Assembly: GCA_004556395.1 (NCBI GenBank)
Contig: SFHK01000106.1
Coordinates: forward strand, 1 to 5,001
Direction: 5' to 3'
Origin: Clostridiales bacterium
GTDB taxonomy: Bacteria; Bacillota; Clostridia; Christensenellales; Aristaeellaceae
DNA: 5,001 nt
The notes under the pieces were generated by a model. The model ran no database searches, was not told the origin of the DNA, and saw nothing but the letters and a program-made list of their open reading frames with translations. Both the position numbers and the translations under genes were made by a program. Shown piece after piece: positions 1 through 4,614 of the stretch. The stretch's first letter is position 1, and every line of letters begins with the position of its first letter.

Positions 1-345
1 AAGCCGCGCCGCGGTTCGGGCAAAGGCCAGCGCCTGCCTGCGGCACTCCGCGTTCGATTTGTAACCCATGGCGATGCGGGTGGCGGTGCAGATGTAGTTC
101 CGGTAGTTCGCGACCTTCCGATTCACCGAGCGGCCAAAGCTGCCCGTTGCGGCCAGTTCCGCCGCGCTCAGTTCCAGAGTGCCGGCCCGGTCCGCCGCGG
201 CGGACGCTTCCCGCAGGAGCTCGGCGGTGGTAATGCCTCCCCTCTGGTAGCAGGCGATGGCCCTGCCCAGCCTGGCGATGGCGGCGTCGGTGCGGCAGCG
301 CAGAGAGGCTGCGCGGCGGAGCGTGGCGTTGGATTTTTCCTTCAT
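1..345 (-). CDS. Hypothetical small Ala/Arg-rich protein (C-terminus outside window)
   Basis: An open frame of 115 codons runs from an ATG at 343-345 leftward off the window edge, so the C-terminus is missing. The start is chosen because a full AAGGAGG (355-361, minus strand) sits 9 nt upstream of it. I do not recognise the family. The visible part is basic and mostly helical in character. An Ala/Arg-rich stretch (residues 8-35) is followed by a GGITTAELL turn-helix segment (36-44), a second Ala-rich helix (46-67), and a segment with several tyrosines and basic residues (about 75-95, NRKVANYRNYI). Four cysteines (17, 32, 86, 101) are not spaced like a zinc finger. No signal peptide or membrane segment is seen. 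It lies 39 bp downstream of the 105-residue gene on the same strand and may share its transcript, although a terminator-like hairpin lies between them. The good ribosome binding site and uninterrupted frame make it a likely real gene; its function is unknown. Confidence 0.72.
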   Translation of the reverse strand, partial: MKEKSNATLRRAASLRCRTDAAIARLGRAIACYQRGGITTAELLREASAAADRAGTLELSAAELAATGSFGRSVNRKVANYRNYICTATRIAMGYKSNAECRRQALAFARTAARL

Positions 346-363
346 GGTGAGATTCCTCCTTCT

Positions 364-396
364 AAAAACTGTCCGCCGCGTGTTTCAGCGGCGGAT
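364..396 (-). terminator. Possible intrinsic terminator or attenuator between two small genes
   Basis: On the minus strand CCGCCGC (388-394) pairs perfectly with GCGGCGG (373-379) across an 8-nt loop, with one further A-T pair outside. Three nucleotides after that extended stem (four after the 7-bp GC core) come five consecutive Ts (368 to 364). The stem overlaps the stop codon of the 105-residue gene (385-387), and the T run ends just before the AAGGAGG of the next gene. It could act as a partial terminator lowering expression of the downstream gene. The T tract is short and slightly displaced, so strength is uncertain. Confidence 0.45.
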
Positions 397-702
397 TTCG
401 TGATTCGCTTCCTCGGCCAGGGAGACCAGTTCGTCCGCCTGGTCGCAGGCTTCCTGCGCGGCGCGGCTGGCGATGAGGTGCGCGGCGAAAATGTCGGCGT
501 TGGTCTCCGCTTCTTCGGGGTCGAGCGCGTCGGCGGCGCTTTCGCAGGCCTTCTGGGCCGCGCGGCAGAGCCAGTAGGCGGCGTCGCCCACCTCCCAGGC
601 GGACGGGTCCTCCGCGAGCAGTTCCCTTGCCGCGACGGCGGCCTGGGCGGCGAGGTTCGCGGCGACGGCGGCCGCGCGGGCTTTTCGGACTTCGAGTTTC
701 AT
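385..702 (-). CDS. Hypothetical Ala-rich helical protein, 105 residues
   Basis: The frame stays open far upstream (to about 1083), but the real start is most likely the ATG at 700-702. An AGGAGG (711-716, minus strand) lies exactly 8 nt before it, and upstream of it the frame reads as Pro/Arg-rich low-complexity sequence. The 105-residue product is about 31% alanine (33 residues). A basic Ala-rich N-terminal helix (residues 2-30) is followed by EDPSAWEVGDAAYWL (31-45) and then Ala/Glu/Asp-rich helices to the end. Overall it looks like an acidic, soluble helical bundle or coiled coil. There is no signal peptide or membrane span, and I do not recognise the family. It is followed by another small gene on the same strand with an equally strong ribosome binding site, which suggests an operon. 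An alternative is a longer product starting further upstream, but no ribosome binding site supports that in this frame. Confidence 0.7.
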   Translation of the reverse strand: MKLEVRKARAAAVAANLAAQAAVAARELLAEDPSAWEVGDAAYWLCRAAQKACESAADALDPEEAETNADIFAAHLIASRAAQEACDQADELVSLAEEANHEIRR

Positions 703-728
703 GAGGCAGACCTCCTGTGTTGGTTTTG

Positions 729-740
729 CGGGCTTTCCGC
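729..740 (-). repeat. 12-bp leader motif, copy 1, ahead of the 105-residue gene
   Basis: The minus strand reads GCGGAAAGCCCG here. It ends 12 nt before the AGGAGG (711-716) of the gene starting at 702. An identical 12-mer is found at 850-861, placed similarly before another ribosome binding site. The repeat is exact. A role in translation or transcription is inference. Confidence 0.6.
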
Positions 741-757
741 GACGCTGGGCGCGTTTC

Positions 758-777
758 GGCTGGGAGCCCTCCCAGCC
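758..777. repeat. Perfect 20-bp palindrome (hairpin) in a leader region
   Basis: GGCTGGGAG (758-766) is the exact reverse complement of CTCCCAGCC (769-777), separated by CC. In RNA this would form an 8-bp stem with a 4-nt loop on either strand. Neither strand has a T run after it, so it is not a typical intrinsic terminator. It lies between the seven-codon ORF and the 105-residue gene, where a structure in the minus-strand transcript could influence downstream translation. Confidence 0.5.
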
Positions 778-797
778 ATCTTCGGGCGGAGTCGTAG

Positions 798-821
798 TCA
801 AAGCGGCGGTGCGCGTTTCAT
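798..821 (-). CDS. Candidate seven-codon leader ORF (MKRAPPL)
   Basis: An ATG at 819-821 is preceded by AAAGGAGG (830-837, minus strand) with an 8-nt spacer, as good a translation start as any other in the window. The frame reads MKRAPPL and ends at TGA (798-800). After that stop the same frame stays open for 32 codons and ends at a TGA overlapping the ATG of the 105-residue gene (ATGA arrangement). Three readings are possible. It may be a leader peptide controlling the genes after it. It may be a small gene disrupted by a mutation to TGA or by a frameshift. Or it may be a purine-rich stretch that resembles a ribosome binding site by chance. The product is too short to assign a function. Confidence 0.3.
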   Translation of the reverse strand: MKRAPPL

Positions 822-849
822 CCGGGGTTCCTCCTTTCCTTTTTCCTTT

Positions 850-861
850 CGGGCTTTCCGC
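850..861 (-). repeat. 12-bp leader motif, copy 2, ahead of the seven-codon ORF
   Basis: The minus strand reads GCGGAAAGCCCG, identical to 729-740. It ends 14 nt before the core of the ribosome binding site (AGGAGG, 830-835) of the seven-codon ORF. The two copies are 121 bp apart. This copy also forms one arm of the inverted repeat at 854-879. Confidence 0.6.
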
Positions 862-879
862 TCGGCGCCGGGCGGAAAG
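854..879. repeat. Near-perfect 26-bp inverted repeat
   Basis: CTTTCCGC (854-861) is the exact reverse complement of GCGGAAAG (872-879). The centre, CGGCGCCG (863-870), is itself palindromic, so the whole element could fold into one long GC-rich hairpin in RNA of either strand. No T tract follows. It lies upstream of the seven-codon ORF on the minus strand and could be a leader structure or a protein-binding dyad. Confidence 0.5.
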
Positions 880-1170
880 GTTCGGTCGTTGGGGGCACCC
901 AGAGAGCCTTCTCGAGCAGGCGGACTGGGGCGGAGTCGCCGGGGCGGGCGTTCGCGCTGGCGGCGCAAAAACCGGGAGCCGGTCGCGGTCGTTGGGCGGG
1001 CCGCCGCGGGGCGGCCGGGGTTCGGGCGGCGGGCTTTTCCCCGCCGGCAACGCCAGTTTCGCTCTGGTCGGGCAAAAAAGCAAGCCACAAAACGGCGAAC
1101 AAAAAAAGACTTTCCGTCGCCCAAACGTCGCCGTTTCGTAAAAACTGGCTTTTCCGCGCGTTATAAGGAC

Positions 1171-1506
1171 GGCTTTCCCGCTTCGCCGTAAAGAAGTCCG
1201 GGCGACGCGGTCAGCTTTCGCGCTTCGCCGTGGCGAACTCCGGGCGGGGCGGTCGGCTTTCGCGCTTCGCCGTGAAGAAGTCCGGGCGGCGCGGTCGGCT
1301 TTCGCACTTCGCCGTGGCGAACTCCGGGCGGGGCAGTCGGCTTTCGCGCTTCGCCGTGAAGAAGTCCAAGTGGCGCGGTCGGCTTTCGCGCTTCGCCGTG
1401 AAAAAGTCCGGGTGGTGCAGTCGGCTTTCGCGCTTCGCCGTGAAGAAGTCCGGGTGGCGCGGTCGGCTTTCCCGCTTCGCCGTGCGAAACTCCCAGCGGC
1501 GCGGCC
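1171..1506. repeat. Tandem array of eight 42-bp units
   Basis: Eight head-to-tail units of exactly 42 bp start at 1171, 1213, 1255, 1297, 1339, 1381, 1423 and 1465. A truncated ninth start (GGCTTT, 1507-1512) follows. Most units begin GGCTTTCGCGCTTCGCCGTG and end GCGCGGTC or GGGCGGTC. Units 3 and 7 differ at one base, and units 5 and 7 at two. Two sub-types are seen: type A has GAAGAAGTCC after the GTG and type B has GCGAACTCC. They run A, B, A, B, A, A, A and then a diverged last unit, so part of the array repeats as an 84-bp dimer. Because 42 is divisible by 3, several frames on both strands remain open and read as 14-residue peptide repeats. None has a ribosome binding site, so a protein is unlikely. 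There are no unique spacers, so it is not CRISPR. Confidence 0.93.
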
Positions 1507-1690
1507 GGCTTTGGGGCGGCCCCCAAGGGGGGACCGAATCTATGGAAGCCCCTGGCTGGAGACCGCCGCGCCCTCTCGCGTGAATTTCCGACAAATTCAG
1601 GCCCGGGGGTATCCGGAACCAAAATACAAAATGACCGCCCTGAAGGGCGGCATGATGGAAGTGAAGCGGTGATTTCACAAAAGACAAAGC
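1507..1690. other. Non-coding stretch between repeat array and rhuM terminator
   Basis: No gene is supported here. Just after the array, TTGGGG (1511-1516) and CCCCAA (1521-1526) form a GC-rich hairpin, extendable to 8 bp with one G-T pair (1509-1528) and lacking a T tail. Base composition falls from very GC-rich around 1500-1615 to A-rich around 1615-1710, marking the change to the right-hand block. The reading frames crossing it are extensions of the repeat-derived frames. Confidence 0.5.
1616..1650 (-). terminator. Possible second terminator downstream of rhuM
   Basis: CCGCCC (1635-1640) pairs perfectly with GGGCGG (1645-1650) across a TGAA/TTCA tetraloop. On the minus strand the stem is followed by TCATTTTGTATTTTGG, which is T-rich but starts with a short interruption. 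It would act as a back-up terminator for leftward transcription from rhuM, insulating the repeat array. On the plus strand no T tract follows. Confidence 0.45.
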
Positions 1691-1693
1691 AGG

Positions 1694-1731
1694 ACAAACG
1701 AAAAGCACAGACTCGGCGTGAATCTGTGCTT
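1694..1731 (-). terminator. Intrinsic terminator of rhuM
   Basis: On the minus strand AAGCACAGA (1723-1731) and TCTGTGCTT (1703-1711) form a perfect 9-bp stem with an 11-nt loop. The stem runs into TTTTCGTTTG. It begins 7 bp after the rhuM stop codon (1739-1741), the expected place for a rho-independent terminator. Confidence 0.75.
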
Positions 1732-1738
1732 GATGCAT

Positions 1739-2719
1739 TCATTGCGGCTTATTCTGCTTTGTCCGTTCCTCAAGAAGGCAAATGCTGTTCAGATAATCCT
1801 GTTCGACTTCGCTGAGGTTTCGGTTTTTGTACTTTCTGTACTCGGTTTCCGCTTTCTTCATAGCCTCCTCGTGCGTCACCGTCCCATTGCCAATGAGCAG
1901 CGGATCACCGTTCATGGTCAGAATTCTGTCCAGATGTGCTGACCAATCTGCCATGGTCATGGGCTGCTCGCGCTCGGCCTGACGTTCAGCAAAATCCAGA
2001 TAACCGGAGACGAGCTGCCCCATGGAACGCATTTCCTTCTCGCTCAGATAGTTCTTGGCGATTCTGGCTTCCTGCAATGTAGGCTGTGAGCCGGAAAACG
2101 CAGTCAACCCCATGAACTCCTTTTCAGCATCGGCACGATGCATGATGGTTTCGGCTGCAGTTTCGCCATGCACGGCGTAATGGATTTTGTTCTGCACCTT
2201 TTTGAAGAACGCAATGGATATGGCGGCATTGGGATCATAGTCGATGCTGGTCGCATAAATTTCAAGCACCTGCCGATAGAAGACCTTTTCGGAAGCACGG
2301 ATGTCACGAATGCGTTCGAGCAGCTCCTTAAAGTACCCGCCGCCACCGAGATTCTTCAACCGATCGTCATCCATGGCAAAGCCTTTTTTCAGATATTCCT
2401 TCAAGATGCCGGATGCCCAGATGCGAAACTGAACGCCGCGCTGAGATTTCACGCGGTAGCCCACGGAGATGATGACGTCGAGGTTGTAGAACACCACGGG
2501 CTTATCGGAATTTGGAACGTGCATTTTTTGCACATTGCTTTTTTCATCCAGTTCGCCTTCAGAAAACACCTTCTGAATGTGCCTGCTGATGACGGATCTG
2601 TCGCGCTGAAAAAGCGTGGCCATTTGCTCTCTGGTAAGCCACACGGTATCCTGATCGAAGGTAGTCTCTACCTTTGTCAGACCGTCGGCTGTCGTATAGA
2701 TAATCATGTTGTTTGCCAT
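1739..2719 (-). CDS. rhuM: RhuM-family protein (virulence/accessory protein), 326 residues
   Basis: This is a full-length member of the RhuM family, named after a Salmonella pathogenicity-island gene and common in prophages, mobile islands and near restriction-modification genes. Its biochemical role is not settled. After IIYTTADG (residues 6-13), a helix-turn-helix-like segment spans about 26-50 (VWLTREQMATLFQRDRSVIS). The family hallmark follows at 77-112, with FYNLDVIISVGYRV, RGVQFRIWA and ILKEYLKKG. The remainder (about 125-320) is helical and charged, including LSEKEMRSMGQLVSGYLDFAE (225-245). The start at 2717-2719 is chosen because GGGAGG (2731-2736) lies 11 nt upstream and because the earlier in-frame ATGs at 2782 and 2761 lie upstream of or inside the -10 box. 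It opposes the flanking phage genes and has its own promoter and terminator, typical of a phage cargo gene. It is likely cytoplasmic and may bind DNA. Confidence 0.93.
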   Translation of the reverse strand: MANNMIIYTTADGLTKVETTFDQDTVWLTREQMATLFQRDRSVISRHIQKVFSEGELDEKSNVQKMHVPNSDKPVVFYNLDVIISVGYRVKSQRGVQFRIWASGILKEYLKKGFAMDDDRLKNLGGGGYFKELLERIRDIRASEKVFYRQVLEIYATSIDYDPNAAISIAFFKKVQNKIHYAVHGETAAETIMHRADAEKEFMGLTAFSGSQPTLQEARIAKNYLSEKEMRSMGQLVSGYLDFAERQAEREQPMTMADWSAHLDRILTMNGDPLLIGNGTVTHEEAMKKAETEYRKYKNRNLSEVEQDYLNSICLLEERTKQNKPQ

Positions 2720-2824
2720 GATTCGATTTTCCTCCCGGCTATCATAAATCACCAGTTTCATTATACCATAAAAGTCGATCAAAGCGTGAAAAAACTTGAA
2801 GATATATCCGTCAAAGGAGGACTC
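2720..2824. other. Divergent intergenic region between rhuM and the methyltransferase
   Basis: This 105-bp gap holds the leftward rhuM promoter and, at its right end, the AAAGGAGG (2813-2820) used by the methyltransferase gene. I see no convincing plus-strand -35/-10 pair, so the rightward genes either use a weak or activator-dependent promoter here or rely on transcription from further upstream, reading through antisense to rhuM. Confidence 0.55.
2760..2790 (-). promoter_or_regulatory. Extended -10 promoter of rhuM
   Basis: The minus strand carries a consensus TATAAT (2760-2765) preceded by TGG (2766-2768), forming the extended -10 TGnTATAAT. A weak -35 (TTCACG, 2785-2790) lies 19 nt upstream, acceptable for an extended -10 promoter. 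Predicted initiation near 2753 gives a leader of about 34 nt containing the GGGAGG site of rhuM. Confidence 0.75.
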
Positions 2825-4081
2825 ATGAACACTAACATGAACATACAGCGAATCAGCATCGACCGCCTGAAGCCCGCGAAATACAATCCCCGCAAAGATT
2901 TAAAGCCCGGCGATCCGGCCTATGAAAAAATCAAACGCAGCCTGCATGAATTCGGCTATGTGGATCCCGTCATCTGGAACGAGGTCACGGGCAACATCGT
3001 GGGCGGCCATCAGCGCTACAAGGTGCTGACGGCGGAAGGCGCGACGGAGATCGACTGCGTGGTCGTTCACATCGAGAACCCGCAGGAAGAAAAGGCGCTG
3101 AACATTGCGCTCAATAAGGCGGTCGGCGAATGGGAGCCGGTCGCCCTGGCGGATCTGCTCAATGATCTGAAGCTCAGCGGCTATGACGTGGACGCGACAG
3201 GCTTTAACGCGGCGGAAATCGACGATCTGTTCAGTAAGGTTCACGATAAGGACGTAAAGGACGACGACTGCGATATTGACCCGGAGCAGATAGAGTCCTT
3301 CGTTCAGTCCGGCGACGTCTGGCTGCTGGGCAGGCATCGGATGATGTGCGGCGATTCTACCAGCGAAGCGGACGTGGAGCGCCTCATGGGCGGCGACAAG
3401 GCCAATCTCGTCGTGACAGACCCGCCTTATAACGTGGCGTACGAAAGCGCGGACGGAAAGAAGATCCAGAATGACAGTATGGCGGATGGGCAGTTCTATG
3501 AATTCCTGCTGGCGGCGTTCCGCAATATGGCCGCGCATATGGCCGAGGGCGGCAGCGCCTATATTTTTCACGCAGACACGGAAGGGCTGAACTTCCGGCG
3601 TGCGTTCAAAGAAGCCGGGTTCCATATCAGCGGCGTGTGCATCTGGGTGAAGAATTCGCTGGTGCTGGGCAGAAGCCCCTATCAGTGGCAGCACGAACCG
3701 GTACTGTTCGGCTGGCTGCCCAACGGGAAGCACCGCTGGTTCGCGGATCGCAAGCAGTCCACCATCTGGAACTTCGATAAGCCCAAGCGGAGCAAGGAGC
3801 ACCCCACCATGAAGCCCATTCCGCTGCTGGCGTATCCCATTAAGAACAGTTCTGCGCCCAACAGCATCGTGCTGGATCTGTTCGGCGGCAGCGGCAGCAC
3901 GCTCATGGCCTGTGAACAGACCGACCGCATCTGCCGAACCATGGAGCTGGATCCGAAGTACGCCACAGCCATTGTGATGCGTTATGCCAATGAGTATGGA
4001 ACGGAGAATATCCGGCTGCTGCGGAACGGAGAGAAACTGCCCTATGACGCGGTTGCTCCGCAGAATAGTGAACACGAATAA
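2825..4081 (+). CDS. ParB-like nuclease domain / DNA methyltransferase fusion, 418 residues
   Basis: This is a phage-type fusion of an N-terminal ParB/sulfiredoxin-like domain and a DNA methyltransferase using S-adenosylmethionine. The ParB-like part (about 7-100) carries ISIDRLKPAKYNPRK and the signature GGHQRYKVL (60-68). After an acidic linker (about 135-160) comes the methyltransferase, with catalytic DPPY (199-202), HPTMKP (326-331), SAM-binding DLFGGSGSTL (351-360) and MELDPKY (373-379). DPPY ahead of FGGSG is the beta-class order, with the target-recognition region between. DPPY suggests N6-adenine methylation, but N4-cytosine cannot be excluded. The start is set by AAAGGAGG (2813-2820) and matches the family's usual N-terminus; the frame is open further upstream, but only antisense to rhuM. 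No restriction enzyme partner is visible. It sits 38 bp upstream of terS, a common place for such genes in prophages. It probably protects phage DNA or marks it for packaging (inference). Confidence 0.94.
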   Translation: MNTNMNIQRISIDRLKPAKYNPRKDLKPGDPAYEKIKRSLHEFGYVDPVIWNEVTGNIVGGHQRYKVLTAEGATEIDCVVVHIENPQEEKALNIALNKAVGEWEPVALADLLNDLKLSGYDVDATGFNAAEIDDLFSKVHDKDVKDDDCDIDPEQIESFVQSGDVWLLGRHRMMCGDSTSEADVERLMGGDKANLVVTDPPYNVAYESADGKKIQNDSMADGQFYEFLLAAFRNMAAHMAEGGSAYIFHADTEGLNFRRAFKEAGFHISGVCIWVKNSLVLGRSPYQWQHEPVLFGWLPNGKHRWFADRKQSTIWNFDKPKRSKEHPTMKPIPLLAYPIKNSSAPNSIVLDLFGGSGSTLMACEQTDRICRTMELDPKYATAIVMRYANEYGTENIRLLRNGEKLPYDAVAPQNSEHE

Positions 4082-4119
4082 GCAAATTGATCTAAAGACG
4101 TGGAAAGGAGGCGATTCTC

Positions 4120-4614
4120 ATGGCGATGGCAGGCAGAAAGCCGAAGCCCACGGCGCTGAAGTTGCTGGAAGGCGACCGGGGCAAGGGGCGGCGGCCGCTC
4201 AACGAGCATGAGCCCGTCCCGCCCAGGGGCGGTGTAAAGTGCCCGTCGTGGCTGCTCCCCGAAGCGAAAAAGGAATGGAAGCGGCTGGCGGCTTCGCTGG
4301 AAGCCATGGGCGTGCTGACCATGGCCGACCTGACCGCCTTCGCCGGTTACTGTCAGGCGTATGCCCGATGGCGCGAAGCCGAGGATTTTATTACCCAGCA
4401 CGGCTCCATCTTCAAGACGCCGTCCGGGTATGTGCAGCAGGTTCCGCAGGTCTCCATTGCCCAGCAGAACCTGAAAATCATGCAGTCCTTCGCCACGGAA
4501 TTCGGTCTGACCCCGGCCTGCCGCGCCCGCATTGTCGCCAGCGGCGGCGCGGCGGAAAGCGACGACGATCCCATGGCGCAGCTGCTGAAGGGCGGGTGGC
4601 AGGACGATGTTTGA
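4120..4614 (+). CDS. terS: Phage terminase small subunit, P27 family, 164 residues
   Basis: The product matches the P27 family of terminase small subunits, which recognise phage DNA and load it onto the large subunit for packaging. The typical opening GRKPKPTALKLLEGDRGK (residues 4-21) is followed by RPLNEHEP and CPSWLLPEAKKEWKRL. A central helical region comes next, with LTMADLTAFAGYCQAYARW (about 66-84), then SGYVQQVPQVSIAQQNLKIM and the C-terminal FATEFGLTPACRARI segment. Length is normal for the family. AAAGGAGG (4104-4111) lies 8 nt before the ATG at 4120; a second in-frame ATG at 4126 is a possible alternative. The stop overlaps the start of the terminase large subunit, consistent with translational coupling and fixed subunit ratios. 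Confidence 0.95.
   Translation: MAMAGRKPKPTALKLLEGDRGKGRRPLNEHEPVPPRGGVKCPSWLLPEAKKEWKRLAASLEAMGVLTMADLTAFAGYCQAYARWREAEDFITQHGSIFKTPSGYVQQVPQVSIAQQNLKIMQSFATEFGLTPACRARIVASGGAAESDDDPMAQLLKGGWQDDV

Larger units (their letters stand above)
822..1170. other. GC-rich stretch without a convincing gene
   Basis: Several long frames exist here on both strands, but they are Arg/Pro/Gly-rich, overlap one another and have no ribosome binding site. They look like consequences of very high GC content. On the minus strand, purine-rich sequence (831-850) leads into the seven-codon ORF. A-rich patches at 1073-1109 (T-rich on the minus strand) break the GC-rich run. Short sequences related to the start of the 42-bp repeat (GGCTTTTCC at 1032-1040, GGCTTTTCCGCG at 1147-1158) suggest decayed repeat copies. 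The promoter for the leftward genes may lie here, but I could not identify convincing -35 and -10 boxes. Confidence 0.55.

Noticed and set aside
703..1083. In-frame N-terminal extension of the 105-residue gene to 232 residues
   Set aside because: The ATG at 702 has an ideal ribosome binding site, while the extension is Pro/Arg-rich with no start signal of its own. A partly translated segment near 703-820 cannot be fully excluded.
798..1124. 108-codon minus-strand ORF ending in MKRAPPL
   Set aside because: The upstream part is Arg/Pro-rich low complexity with no ribosome binding site. Only the final ATG has one, so just the seven-codon version is kept as a candidate.
400..1191. 263-codon plus-strand ORF
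   Set aside because: It is antisense to the 105-residue gene, rich in Gly/Arg, lacks a ribosome binding site, and is typical of spurious frames in GC-rich DNA.
1171..1506. CRISPR array
   Set aside because: The units abut directly with no unique spacers, and no cas genes are visible.
1230..1672. Plus-strand ORFs over the repeat array (117 and 100 codons)
   Set aside because: They are the same repeat artefact read on the other strand, without ribosome binding sites.
1161..1742. 193-codon minus-strand ORF with 14-residue repeats (HGEARKPTAPPG type)
   Set aside because: It starts at the rhuM stop codon, runs through the rhuM terminator, has no ribosome binding site, and its openness is explained by a repeat length divisible by three. 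Other frames over the array are equally open.
2720..2782. Earlier start for RhuM at 2782 or 2761
   Set aside because: These ATGs lie upstream of or inside the extended -10 promoter, so they would not be in the transcript.
2138..2824. Longer start for the methyltransferase (647 codons)
   Set aside because: The extension is the antisense of rhuM. The family's usual N-terminus and a strong ribosome binding site place the start at 2825.
2900..4075. 391-codon minus-strand ORF
   Set aside because: It is antisense to the clearly recognisable ParB-methyltransferase gene and has no family features.
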